Assembly (NCBI GenBank): GCA_001771065.1
Contig: MESQ01000013.1
Span: 1-58,347, forward strand
Direction of reading: 5' to 3'
Source: Burkholderiales bacterium RIFOXYD12_FULL_59_19
Lineage (GTDB): Bacteria; Pseudomonadota; Gammaproteobacteria; Burkholderiales; Burkholderiaceae_C
DNA length: 58,347 nucleotides
Under the pieces are notes generated by a model that did not search any database, was not told the DNA's origin, and saw only the letters and a list, made by a program, of their open reading frames with translations. Shown in pieces: positions 1-8,516 of this stretch (position 1 is its first letter; every line of letters begins with the position of its first letter). Both the position numbers and the translations under genes were made by a program.

Positions 1-1287
1 ACGGCCAACAGCGGCACGGTCAAGAACGACTCTGCCGTGGACATTGACGGCGCAATTTCCACGCTCGGCAACTACGCCAAGCTGGGCGAGACTTTGGGCG
101 ACCGGCATTTCATGCTGGACGGTGAAGCGGCCCGCCTGGGCAAAGACCCGCTGTTCCAGTCGCAGCATGTGCTGGTGCCGACCCGGGGTGTGGCGCTGTT
201 CATCAACGCCTTCAACTTCCCGGCTTGGGGCTTGTGGGAAAAAGCCGCCCCGGCCTTGCTGTCGGGCGTGCCGGTGATTGTGAAACCTGCTACCACCACT
301 GCCTGGCTGACCCAGCGCATGGTCAAGGACGTGGTGGATGCCGGTATCTTCCCGCCCGGAGCACTGTCGGTGATCTGCGGCAGCTCGGCTGGGCTGATGG
401 ATGCGCTGCAAGCCTTTGATGTGGTGTCCTTCACTGGCTCGGCAGAAACCGCCGCAGTGATTCGCTCCCACCCTGCCGTGGCGCAGCGTTTTGTGCGCGT
501 CAACATCGAGGCCGACAGCGTCAACTCGGCCCTGCTCTTGCCTGATGCCGCGCCTGGCACAGAAGCCTTCGACCTGCTGGTGAAAGAAGTTACCCGCGAG
601 ATGACGGTCAAGTCGGGGCAAAAATGCACAGCCATTCGCCGCATCTTTGTGCCCGAAACCAGCTTTGATGCCGCAGCCCAAGCCATCTCTGCCCGGCTCG
701 CCAAGACCACGGTGGGCAATCCGCGCAATGAAGCGGTGCGCATGGGCGCACTGGTCAACCGTGCGCAACTGAACAGCGTGCGCGCCGGGCTGGACTATTT
801 GAAGCAACAAGCCCACACCCTGCATGACGGAGCCACCCATAACTTGGTGGATGCCGACCCTGCCATTGCCTGCTGCGTCGGCCCCACGCTGCTGGGCGCA
901 CGTGACGCCGATGGCGCGGACCGCGTGCATGACACCGAGGTGTTTGGCCCCGTTGCGACTCTGCTGCCGTACCGCGACACGGCCCATGCACTGGCGTTGG
1001 TGCGCCGGGGCCAGGGTTCGCTGGTGGCCTCACTCTATGGCAGCGACCTTGCCAGCCTGGGCGTGACGGCGCTGGAACTGGCCGACAGCCATGGCCGCGT
1101 GCATGTGATCTCGCCCGATGTGGGCCAGTTGCACACCGGCCACGGCAATGTGATGCCGCAGTCATTACACGGCGGGCCGGGCCGCGCCGGGGGTGGTGAA
1201 GAACTGGGTGGCTTGCGTGCGCTGGGCTTTTACCACCGGCGCAGTGCGGTGCAGGCCAGCACCACGGTATTGGCAACACTGCGCTGA
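1..1287 (+). CDS. boxD: 3,4-dehydroadipyl-CoA semialdehyde dehydrogenase BoxD, 5'-truncated by window edge
   Basis: Aldehyde dehydrogenase of the box benzoyl-CoA pathway, oxidising 3,4-dehydroadipyl-CoA semialdehyde with NADP+ in the cytoplasm. The frame is open from base 1, so the GTG at 37 is internal and roughly the first 100 residues lie outside the window. Of 428 visible residues, the catalytic Cys is residue 209 in GQKCTA and the general-base Glu is residue 170 in NIEAD. The substrate-loop context FNFPAWG and FTGSAETA match the PaaN/BoxD branch rather than generic aldehyde dehydrogenases. Benzoate-CoA ligase follows 30 bases later, which supports BoxD over PaaZ. Family assignment is firm; the exact substrate is inferred from context. 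Confidence 0.85.
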   Translation, partial: TANSGTVKNDSAVDIDGAISTLGNYAKLGETLGDRHFMLDGEAARLGKDPLFQSQHVLVPTRGVALFINAFNFPAWGLWEKAAPALLSGVPVIVKPATTTAWLTQRMVKDVVDAGIFPPGALSVICGSSAGLMDALQAFDVVSFTGSAETAAVIRSHPAVAQRFVRVNIEADSVNSALLLPDAAPGTEAFDLLVKEVTREMTVKSGQKCTAIRRIFVPETSFDAAAQAISARLAKTTVGNPRNEAVRMGALVNRAQLNSVRAGLDYLKQQAHTLHDGATHNLVDADPAIACCVGPTLLGARDADGADRVHDTEVFGPVATLLPYRDTAHALALVRRGQGSLVASLYGSDLASLGVTALELADSHGRVHVISPDVGQLHTGHGNVMPQSLHGGPGRAGGGEELGGLRALGFYHRRSAVQASTTVLATLR

Positions 1288-1317
1288 TAACTAAAAACCG
1301 AAGAGAAAGACAACACC

Positions 1318-2898
1318 ATGGATGCATCCACCCCCACCCCCTTGGGCGACAGCTTCAACTTTGCCCAGCACCTGCTGAGCTGCAACAGCCAGCGCGCCAG
1401 CAAAGCCGCCTTCATCGACGACCACGGCACGCTCACCTACGGCCAGCTTGATGAGCGGGTGCGTCGCGTGGCATCTGGTCTGCGCGCGCTGGGCATCAAG
1501 CGTGAGGAACGTGTGCTGCTCTTGATGCACGATTGCAATGATTGGCCGGTGAGTTTTCTCGGTGCCATGTACGCCGGCATCGTGCCGGTGGCGGTGAACA
1601 CGCTGCTGACAGCCGACGACTATGCCTACATGCTGGAGCACTCCCGTGCGCAGGCGGTGCTGGTGTCGGGTGCACTGTTGCCTGCGCTGACCGCCGCCAT
1701 GACCAAGTCGGACCACGAGGTGGGCAAGGTCATCGTCTCGCACCCGGCAGCCCCCTTGCACCCGGCTGAAGTGGCGTTTGAAACCTTTGTACAAGCCCAG
1801 TCGCTGCTGAACAAACCCGCCGCAACCAGCCCGGACGACCCGGGTTTTTGGCTCTATTCGTCCGGTTCTACCGGTCGCCCCAAAGGCACGGTGCATTCCC
1901 ACGGCAACCCGTACTGGACGGCCGAGTTGTACGGCAAAGGCGTGTTGGCCCTGACCGAGCGCGACGTGTGTTTTTCTGCCGCCAAGCTGTTCTTTGCCTA
2001 CGGTCTGGGCAATGCGCTGAGCTTCCCGATGAGTGTCGGGGCCACCACGATCCTGATGGGGGAGCGCGCCACGCCCGATGCCACCTTCAAGCGTTGGCTG
2101 GGTCACATCGGAGGCCTGAAACCCACCGTGTTCTACGGTGCACCGACCGGCTTTGCCGGCATGCTGGCGTCACCGGATTTGCCCGCACGCGATGCCGTGG
2201 CTTTGCGCCTGGTGTCATCCGCCGGTGAGGCCTTGCCTGCCGAGTTGGGTGAGCGCTTCAAGCGCCACTTTGGCGTGGACATTGTGGACGGCATTGGCTC
2301 CACCGAGATGCTGCACATCTTCTTGTCCAACACCCCACAGCGGGTGCGCTACGGCACCACCGGCTGGCCGGTGCCCGGCTACGACGTTGAACTGCGCGGT
2401 GACGATGGCGCTGCCGTGCCCGACGGCGAACCCGGCGACCTGTACATCCGTGGCCCCTCGGCGGCCATGATGTACTGGGGCAACCGCGCCAAGACCCGCG
2501 ACACCTTTCAAGGCGGCTGGACCAAGAGCGGCGACAAATACCTGCACAACAGCGATGGCAGCTACACCTATGGCGGCCGTAGCGACGACATGCTCAAGGT
2601 CAGCGGTATTTACGTGTCACCGTTTGAGGTGGAAGCCACGCTGGTACAACACAGCTCGGTGCTGGAGGCGGCGGTAATTGGTGTACCCGATGCGCAGGGC
2701 TTGACCAAGACCAAGGCCTTTGTGGTGCTCAAGACCGGGGCGCAGGCCACCGAGGCCGAGTTGCAGGCCTTTGTCAAGGACAAGCTGGCCCCCTACAAAT
2801 ACCCGCGCCAGATCGCCTTTGTGGACGACCTGCCGAAAACCGCCACCGGCAAGATCCAGCGCTTCAAGCTGCGTGAACTGGAAGCCAAGGCCACATGA
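1318..2898 (+). CDS. bclA: Benzoate-CoA ligase
   Basis: AMP-forming acid-CoA ligase that activates benzoate to benzoyl-CoA, the entry step of the box pathway. The 526 residues are full length for BclA/BadA. The adenylate-forming motif SSGSTGRPKG is at about residues 181-190, the hinge motif GRSDDMLKVSG follows, and the catalytic lysine is K512 in KTATGKIQ. It starts at ATG 1318 with a weak purine-rich leader and overlaps the next gene by ATGA, so the two are translationally coupled. Substituted benzoates as substrates cannot be excluded from sequence. Confidence 0.9.
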   Translation: MDASTPTPLGDSFNFAQHLLSCNSQRASKAAFIDDHGTLTYGQLDERVRRVASGLRALGIKREERVLLLMHDCNDWPVSFLGAMYAGIVPVAVNTLLTADDYAYMLEHSRAQAVLVSGALLPALTAAMTKSDHEVGKVIVSHPAAPLHPAEVAFETFVQAQSLLNKPAATSPDDPGFWLYSSGSTGRPKGTVHSHGNPYWTAELYGKGVLALTERDVCFSAAKLFFAYGLGNALSFPMSVGATTILMGERATPDATFKRWLGHIGGLKPTVFYGAPTGFAGMLASPDLPARDAVALRLVSSAGEALPAELGERFKRHFGVDIVDGIGSTEMLHIFLSNTPQRVRYGTTGWPVPGYDVELRGDDGAAVPDGEPGDLYIRGPSAAMMYWGNRAKTRDTFQGGWTKSGDKYLHNSDGSYTYGGRSDDMLKVSGIYVSPFEVEATLVQHSSVLEAAVIGVPDAQGLTKTKAFVVLKTGAQATEAELQAFVKDKLAPYKYPRQIAFVDDLPKTATGKIQRFKLRELEAKAT

Positions 2899-3710
2899 GC
2901 GAAGCCGTGGCTTTCGTCGAAGTCGATTGGGCCGGGCGCAGCGTGCGCATCGAGCACCAGTGGATTGCCCCGGAGCGCAGCGCCGAACCACTGATCGTGT
3001 TTTTACACGAAGGTCTGGGGTCGCTGACGATGTGGAGAGACTTTCCCAAGCAGTTGTGCGACGCGGCGCTCTGCCGAGGTCTGGTCTACTCGCGCCCCGG
3101 TTATGGCCGATCTACACCGCGTGCAGCAGAAGAAGCCTGGGGCCTGGACTTCATGCACAGCCAAGCGCATGCGGTGCTGCCAGCGTTCCTGCAGGCGGTG
3201 GGTATTAACCCGGTGATGCAGCCGATCTGGTTGTTTGGCCACAGCGATGGGGCCTCGATTGCCCTGCTGTACGCGGCGCAATTCCCTCAAGCGCTGGCCG
3301 GGGCCATTGTGCTCGCGCCACACATTCTGGTGGAAGACTTGTCTGTCACCAGCATCGAAAAAGCCCGCACCGCCTACCTGGAAACCGACCTGCGCCAACG
3401 CCTGACCAAGTACCACGACGACCCCGATTCGGCCTTTTGGGGCTGGAACAACATCTGGCTGCACCCACCGTTTCGTGCCTGGTCCATCGAAGCCGAGATC
3501 GAAGCCATTCGCTGCCCGCTGCTGGCCGTGCAGGGCAAAGACGACGAATACGGCACGCTGGAACAAATTCACGGCATCGCCCGACGGGTGCCGCAGACCC
3601 AGTTGCTCGAATTGAGCAATTGTGGTCACTCCCCGCATCGTGATCAGCCTGAACGTCTGATTGCTACTGCTTGCGCTTTCATCACACAACACACAGGAGA
3701 CACACCATGA
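2895..3710 (+). CDS. Alpha/beta-fold hydrolase of the benzoate operon
   Basis: A 271-residue alpha/beta hydrolase with the oxyanion-region motif HEGLGS, nucleophile Ser117 in GHSDGAS, an acid in GKDDEYG and the catalytic His in NCGHSPH. It overlaps the ligase before it and the binding-protein gene after it (ATGA at both ends), so it belongs to the aromatic-acid operon. A likely job is hydrolysis of an aromatic ester or CoA thioester, feeding or relieving the pathway. The substrate is unknown. No signal peptide is visible, so it should act in the cytoplasm. Confidence 0.75.
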   Translation: MSEAVAFVEVDWAGRSVRIEHQWIAPERSAEPLIVFLHEGLGSLTMWRDFPKQLCDAALCRGLVYSRPGYGRSTPRAAEEAWGLDFMHSQAHAVLPAFLQAVGINPVMQPIWLFGHSDGASIALLYAAQFPQALAGAIVLAPHILVEDLSVTSIEKARTAYLETDLRQRLTKYHDDPDSAFWGWNNIWLHPPFRAWSIEAEIEAIRCPLLAVQGKDDEYGTLEQIHGIARRVPQTQLLELSNCGHSPHRDQPERLIATACAFITQHTGDTP

Positions 3711-4888
3711 CCCCATCCCGCCGCACCCTGATCAGCCGCGCCATCACCACGCTGGCCTTGTCCGCCTTGAGCGCCCTCCCGGCCCTGGCCCAGGGCAGCC
3801 CCAAGCTCAAGGTCGGGCTGATGCTGCCCTACACCGGCACTTACGCCGCCTTGGGCAATGCCATTGAGAACGGCTTTCGCCTGCACATCACCGAGCAAGG
3901 CGGCAAGCTGGCCGGGCGTGAGATTGAGTTTGTCAAAGTGGACGACGAGTCCGACCCGTCCAAAGCCACCGACAACGTCAACAAACTCATCAAGCGTGAC
4001 AACGTGGACGTGCTGATCGGCTCGGTGCATTCCGGGGTCGCCATGGCCATGGCCAAGGTCGCCAAAGACACCGGCACCATGCTGATCGTGCCCAATGCCG
4101 GAGCCGACGCGGTGACCGGCCCGATGTGTGCCAGCAACATCTTCCGCAGCTCGTTCTCCAACTGGCAACCCGGCTACGCCATGGGTGAAGTGGTGGCCAA
4201 GAAAGGACATAAAAAGGTCGTGACCATCACCTGGAAATACGCAGCGGGTGATGAGTCGATCCGTGGCTTCAAGGAATCCTTTGAGAAAGGTGGCGGCAAG
4301 GTCGTCAAGGAACTGAGCGTGCCCTTCCCCAACGTGGAGTTCCAGGCGCTGCTGACCGAGATTGCGGCTGCCAAGCCGGATGCCGTCTACACCTTCTTTG
4401 CCGGTGGCGGCGCGGTCAAGTTTGTCAAGGACTACGCCGCAGCCGGCCTGAAGAAAACCGTGCCCCTGTACGGCGCGGGCTTCCTGACCGATGGCACGCT
4501 CGATGCCCAGGGTGCCGATGCGGCCGACCTGCTGACCACACTGCACTACGCCGACAGCCTGGGCACGCCACGCGACAACGCTTTCCGATTAGCTTACGCC
4601 AAGGCCTACAAGCTGCAGCCCGATGTGTATGCGGTGCAAGGTTATGACGCCGCGCAAATGCTGGCGGTGGGCCTGACTGCGGTGAAGGGTGACATCAGCA
4701 AAAAGGCCGAGTTCAGCGCGGCGCTGGAAAAAGCCAGGATCGACAGCCCACGTGGCCCGTTCACCCTGTCCAAATCGCACAACCCGGTGCAAGACATCTA
4801 CCTGCGCCAAGTGGGCGGCAAGAAGAACAAGCTGGTGAGCATCGCCAGCAAAGCACTGGCTGACCCCGGCCGTGGTTGCAAGTTGTAA
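3707..4888 (+). CDS. ABC transporter substrate-binding protein, aromatic-acid type (Liv/HAAT family)
   Basis: Periplasmic binding protein of the first Liv-type importer. I place the start at ATG 3707, behind an AGGAG at 3695-3699, giving 393 residues; an upstream in-frame start would run through that ribosome site. The N-terminus has a signal peptide ending ALPALAQ near residue 29; SRRTLIS resembles a twin-arginine motif but the Sec route is equally possible. The mature start KLKVGLMLPYTGTYA is typical of Peripla_BP_6 proteins. Position between benzoate-CoA ligase and permeases suggests a benzoate-like ligand (inference). Confidence 0.85.
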   Translation: MTPSRRTLISRAITTLALSALSALPALAQGSPKLKVGLMLPYTGTYAALGNAIENGFRLHITEQGGKLAGREIEFVKVDDESDPSKATDNVNKLIKRDNVDVLIGSVHSGVAMAMAKVAKDTGTMLIVPNAGADAVTGPMCASNIFRSSFSNWQPGYAMGEVVAKKGHKKVVTITWKYAAGDESIRGFKESFEKGGGKVVKELSVPFPNVEFQALLTEIAAAKPDAVYTFFAGGGAVKFVKDYAAAGLKKTVPLYGAGFLTDGTLDAQGADAADLLTTLHYADSLGTPRDNAFRLAYAKAYKLQPDVYAVQGYDAAQMLAVGLTAVKGDISKKAEFSAALEKARIDSPRGPFTLSKSHNPVQDIYLRQVGGKKNKLVSIASKALADPGRGCKL

Positions 4889-4908
4889 GCAGAGCTGCGC
4901 TAGACAAA

Positions 4909-4950
4909 GCCGTTCGCCCTGGGCCTGTCGAAGGGCTCAGCCCGAACGGC
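4909..4950. repeat. REP-like palindrome between binding protein and permease genes
   Basis: A 42-base imperfect palindrome: arms GCCGTTCG and CGAACGGC enclose a partly paired centre with the motif TGTCGAAGG. It lies in the 113-base gap between the binding-protein gene and the first permease. I recall similar elements scattered in many beta- and gammaproteobacteria. It could stabilise the upstream mRNA 3' end or weaken read-through to the permeases; there is no T-tract, so it is not a classical terminator. Confidence 0.6.
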
Positions 4951-5001
4951 AGAACGTGTTTCGCCTCCTTACTTTCATCACACCCGAACGATTGACCCGC
5001 C

Positions 5002-5883
5002 ATGGACCTCTCCACCTTCCTGATCCAGTGCCTGAACGCGCTGCAGTACGGGCTGCTGCTGTTTCTGGTGGCCTCTGGCCTGACGCTGATCTTTGGCATC
5101 ATGGGTGTCATCAACCTGGCACACGGCAGCTTTTACATGATTGGCGCCTACATGGCCTATGCCCTGGCCCCCATCGTGGGCGGCACTTTTGGCGGCGGCT
5201 TCTTTGCCACGCTGCTGGTCGGCCTGGTGCTGGCGGTGTTGCTGGGCTATGTGCTGGAGTGGACGTTTTTCAGCTATCTGTACGAGCGTGACCACCTGCA
5301 GCAGGTGTTGATGACCTACGGCCTGATCCTGGTGTTTGAGGAACTGCGCAGCCTGCTGGTGGGTGACGACGTGCACGGTGTGCAGCCGCCCGATTTTCTG
5401 GCCGGCACGCTGCCGCTGGGGGAACTGATGACCTACCCGGTCTACCGGCTTTTCATCTCCGGCGTGTGCCTGTTGCTGGCCTTGGCCATGTACTTTGTGT
5501 TCACCCGCACCCGCCTGGGCATGATGATCCGCGCCGGTAGCAGCAACCGCGAGATGGTGCAGTCGCTGGGCATTGACATCAAGTTCCTCTACCGTGTGGT
5601 GTTTGCTGCCGGTGTCGCCATTGCGGTGCTGGCGGGCATGATTGCCGCGCCGGTGTCCTCGGTCTACCCCGGCATGGGCAACACGGTGCTGATCATTTGT
5701 TTTGTGGTGGTGGTGATTGGCGGCATCGGCTCGATTCGCGGCGCATTGCTGGCGGCGCTGCTGATCGGCGTGGTCGACACCTTTGGCAAGGTGTTGCTGC
5801 CGCAGGCCTCCGGCGTGCTGGTGTATGTGCTGATGGCGCTGATCCTGCTGTGGAAGCCCGATGGTCTGTTCAAGGCGGGCTGA
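5002..5883 (+). CDS. ABC transporter permease, LivH type
   Basis: Inner-membrane permease of the first importer, 293 residues with about eight hydrophobic segments. The early LTLIFGIMGVINLAHGSFYM segment is the hallmark of LivH proteins, and the EAA-like loop carries GMMIRAGSSNREM. It starts at ATG 5002. The LivM-type partner begins 6 bases after its stop, so the two permease halves are co-translated. Substrate inferred as benzoate or a related aromatic acid from the operon. Confidence 0.88.
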   Translation: MDLSTFLIQCLNALQYGLLLFLVASGLTLIFGIMGVINLAHGSFYMIGAYMAYALAPIVGGTFGGGFFATLLVGLVLAVLLGYVLEWTFFSYLYERDHLQQVLMTYGLILVFEELRSLLVGDDVHGVQPPDFLAGTLPLGELMTYPVYRLFISGVCLLLALAMYFVFTRTRLGMMIRAGSSNREMVQSLGIDIKFLYRVVFAAGVAIAVLAGMIAAPVSSVYPGMGNTVLIICFVVVVIGGIGSIRGALLAALLIGVVDTFGKVLLPQASGVLVYVLMALILLWKPDGLFKAG

Positions 5884-5889
5884 ACCTCT

Positions 5890-6894
5890 ATGAAAACTTC
5901 CAAATTTTTCTTCGTCGCGGCCTCGTTTGTGCTGCTGGCCCTGTGGCCGCTGATGGCGGGCCAGTACGGTGTCGACCTGGTCAGCAAGATCATGGTGTTT
6001 GCCATCTTTGCGCTGAGCCTGGAGCTGCTGGTGGGCAGTACCGGCCTGGTGTGTTTCGGCCAGGCGGCCTTCTTTGGCATTGGGGCTTATGCCACGGTGC
6101 TGCTGACCCCGCAAGACGGCGCACCGTCGCTGCTGTGGTTGTTGCCCGCCTGTGTGCTGGCGGCGGCGTTTTACGCACTGCTGGTCGGAGCCCTGTCGCT
6201 GCGCACCAAGGGTGTCTACTTCATCATGGTCACACTGGCTTTTGCGCAGATGGCCTACTACGTGGTGCATGACACGCCGCTGGGTGGTGGCACCGATGGC
6301 ATCTACCTGATGAGCAAACCGGTGCTGGGCACGTTGCTCGACCTGGACAAGCCGCAGGTGTTCTACGGCTTCACGCTGGCCTGTCTGCTGGGCGTGTTTG
6401 GCTTTTTGACCCTGCTGCTGCGCTCACGTTTTGGCCGGGCGCTGGCGGGCATTCGGGTCAACGAGCAGCGCATGCGGGCCACAGGGTTTTCAACCTATCC
6501 GTACAAGCTGGCGGCGTTTGTCATCTCGGGCGGCATCGCCGGGCTGGCGGGCTTTTTGTTTGCGGTGAAAGATGGTTTTGTCAACCCGGAGCTGATCAGT
6601 TGGCATCTCTCGGGTGAGGTGCTGATCATGATCATTCTGGGCGGTCTGGGGCATTTGCGCGGCGCGCTGATCGGGGCTTTTGCCTTTGCGCTGTTGCAGG
6701 AGTTTTTCAAGTCAGAGGCCATCTTTGGCGAGTTTGCCAAACACTGGCATCTGGGCCTGGGCCTGAGCATCATCGCCTGCGTGGCACTGCTGCCGCGTGG
6801 GCTGGTGGGTGTGCCCGAGCAAGTGGCCACGCGCCTGCGGGGGCGCTCAGGCAAGGTGCATGACGATGCAGTTGTGGAGGTGTCCCATGGCTGA
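5890..6894 (+). CDS. ABC transporter permease, LivM type
   Basis: Second permease half of the first importer, 334 residues, with LivM features: LELLVGSTGLVCFGQAAFFG near the N-terminus, RTKGVYFIMVTLAFAQM, and the conserved loop VNEQRMRATGF that contacts the ATPases. The C-terminal tail overlaps the ATPase gene by 8 bases. It pairs with the LivH-type protein encoded just upstream. Confidence 0.88.
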   Translation: MKTSKFFFVAASFVLLALWPLMAGQYGVDLVSKIMVFAIFALSLELLVGSTGLVCFGQAAFFGIGAYATVLLTPQDGAPSLLWLLPACVLAAAFYALLVGALSLRTKGVYFIMVTLAFAQMAYYVVHDTPLGGGTDGIYLMSKPVLGTLLDLDKPQVFYGFTLACLLGVFGFLTLLLRSRFGRALAGIRVNEQRMRATGFSTYPYKLAAFVISGGIAGLAGFLFAVKDGFVNPELISWHLSGEVLIMIILGGLGHLRGALIGAFAFALLQEFFKSEAIFGEFAKHWHLGLGLSIIACVALLPRGLVGVPEQVATRLRGRSGKVHDDAVVEVSHG

Positions 6895-7639
6895 GTCAAA
6901 CGTGCTGCTGCGTGGCCATGAGATCACCCGCCGCTGGGGCGGCTTGCTGGCGCTGAACAAGGTGTCATTGGAATTACAACGCGGCACCGTGCACGCCGTG
7001 ATTGGCACCAACGGCGCGGGCAAGTCCACGCTGATCAACATCCTGTCGGGCGAGATCCCGCCGTCCAGCGGTCAAGTGGCGCTGCTGGGCCAAGACGTGA
7101 CCACCTGGTCACAACCCCGGCGTGCCCGCGCAGGCCTGGGCCGCAGCTACCAGCGCAACACCATCTACCCCAGCTTCACGGTGCTGGAAAACTGCCGCCT
7201 GGCTGCCCAGGCGAATGTGCAAAAGCCGTGGATCTGGTGGAGCGATGCCCAGCGTTGCAGCGCCAGCATGGACAGTGCCCGCGCCTCGGCCAGCCGCGCC
7301 GGGCTGGATGATTTGCTGGATCGCGAAGCCGGTCTGCTGTCGCACGGCCAGAAGCGCCAGTTGGAGATTGCCATGTGCCTAGCTACAGCGCCGCAGGTGC
7401 TGCTGCTGGACGAGCCGCTGGCAGGCATGGGGGCCGAGGAAACCGAGCGCATGCTGACCCTGCTGGCCGAGTTAAAAGCCAGCCACGCCATCCTGCTGGT
7501 GGAGCACGACATGGACGCGGTATTCCGTATTGCCGACTGCATCACGGTCATGGTCAATGGTGCGGTGATTGCCTGCGGCACACCCGACTTTGTGCGCAAC
7601 AGCCCGGACGTGCGCATCGCCTACCTGGGGGAGCACTGA
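6887..7639 (+). CDS. ABC transporter ATP-binding protein, LivG type
   Basis: First ATPase of importer 1, 250 residues from ATG 6887, chosen because a GGAGG at 6876-6880 precedes it and the longer in-frame extension lies inside livM. Walker A is GTNGAGKST, the signature is LLSHGQKRQLEIA and Walker B is VLLLDEPLAGM, followed by the H-loop LLVEHDMD. The tail RIAYLGEH is typical of LivG. It drives import together with the LivF-type ATPase one base downstream. Confidence 0.9.
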   Translation: MAESNVLLRGHEITRRWGGLLALNKVSLELQRGTVHAVIGTNGAGKSTLINILSGEIPPSSGQVALLGQDVTTWSQPRRARAGLGRSYQRNTIYPSFTVLENCRLAAQANVQKPWIWWSDAQRCSASMDSARASASRAGLDDLLDREAGLLSHGQKRQLEIAMCLATAPQVLLLDEPLAGMGAEETERMLTLLAELKASHAILLVEHDMDAVFRIADCITVMVNGAVIACGTPDFVRNSPDVRIAYLGEH

Positions 7640-7640
7640 A

Positions 7641-8354
7641 ATGAATACTGACTTGATCGTCGATGCCCACAGCATCCACGCCTGGTACGGCTCCAGCCAT
7701 GTGTTACACGGCGCGGCCCTACAGATCGCTCGCGGCCAGACCGTGGGCCTACTGGGCCGCAACGGCATGGGCAAGAGCACCCTGATCCGCACGCTGCTGG
7801 GCCATGTGGCGCAGCGCGACGGCCACATCACCCTGTTTGGCAAAGATGCCTCGCGCTTCAAACCGCATCAAGTCGCCCGCCTGGGTGTGGCTTACGTGCC
7901 CGAAGGGCGCGGTGTGTTCCCCAACTTGACGGTGCGCGAAAACCTGGTGATGGCCGCGCGCCGGGGTGTCGATGGCCGCAACGACTGGTCTTTTGAGCGG
8001 GTCATGGCCACTTTCCCGCGCCTCAAAGAACGCCTGACGAACCTGGGCGCACAACTCTCCGGTGGCGAGCAGCAAATGCTGTCCATTGGCCGTGCCCTGA
8101 TGACCCACCCCGAGCTGATCGTGCTGGACGAAGCCACCGAAGGCCTGGCCCCGCTGATCGTGGCCGACATCTGGCGCGTGATTGGCGAGATACGCAAGAG
8201 CGGCATCGCCACCCTGATCGTCGACCGCGACTACCGCCGCGTGCTGGCCCATGCCGACCAGGCCGTGGTGCTGCAAAAGGGGCAGGTGGTGATGCAGGGC
8301 AAGGCCGACAGCGTCGCCAACGATCCAACGCTTGCGGCGCATCTAGGGGTCTGA
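7641..8354 (+). CDS. ABC transporter ATP-binding protein, LivF type
   Basis: Second ATPase of importer 1, 237 residues from ATG 7641, one base after the LivG stop. Walker A is GRNGMGKST, the signature LSGGEQQMLSIGRAL, Walker B LIVLDEATEGLAP, and the LivF-type YVPEGRGVFPNLTV segment is present. The usual LVEQN switch segment reads LIVDRDYRRV, a small departure from the family. It ends the benzoate/importer operon; the next 162 bases hold a hairpin and a new promoter. Confidence 0.9.
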   Translation: MNTDLIVDAHSIHAWYGSSHVLHGAALQIARGQTVGLLGRNGMGKSTLIRTLLGHVAQRDGHITLFGKDASRFKPHQVARLGVAYVPEGRGVFPNLTVRENLVMAARRGVDGRNDWSFERVMATFPRLKERLTNLGAQLSGGEQQMLSIGRALMTHPELIVLDEATEGLAPLIVADIWRVIGEIRKSGIATLIVDRDYRRVLAHADQAVVLQKGQVVMQGKADSVANDPTLAAHLGV

Positions 8355-8404
8355 ATACCCTCCATTCACCCTGAAAGATGTTCGCCCGATGAGCAGGATG
8401 AAGC

Positions 8405-8421
8405 TTGGCGATTTGCGCCAA
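8405..8421. other. Hairpin in the gap between the two aromatic operons
   Basis: Perfect inverted repeat TTGGCG / CGCCAA with a 5-base loop, 50 bases after the LivF stop and 44 bases before the next -35 element. There is no T-tract, so it may be a weak transcript-end structure or an operator. Nothing else is evident between 8355 and 8464. Confidence 0.4.
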
Positions 8422-8464
8422 ACCACACTAGGGTAAACACCAATGAAATGAGTGGATTTTGTTG

Positions 8465-8493
8465 TTGAAACAGTTATCATTTATAACCATAAT
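8465..8493 (+). promoter_or_regulatory. Sigma-70-type promoter with inverted-repeat operator in the spacer
   Basis: TTGAAA (8465-8470) and CATAAT (8488-8493) are separated by exactly 17 bases. An inverted repeat GTTAT-CATTT-ATAAC occupies 8473-8487, so it fills the spacer to the last base. This arrangement is what a repressor competing with RNA polymerase would use. The MarR-family gene at 20440-20898 is the obvious candidate regulator by context. The expected transcript start is near 8500, leaving a leader of about 17 bases before ATG 8517. Confidence 0.55.
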
Positions 8494-8516
8494 TGAGCCC
8501 AGAACTGAAAGACATC

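Noticed and set aside
4909..4950. Rho-independent terminator after the importer 1 binding-protein gene
   Set aside because: The palindrome is imperfect and lacks a T-tract; it fits a dispersed REP-like element better.
4978..6270. 430-codon open frame on the - strand across the importer 1 permeases
   Set aside because: It is antisense to livH/livM-type genes with clear membrane motifs, is extremely rich in His and Gln as expected from reversed hydrophobic codons, and matches no family I know.
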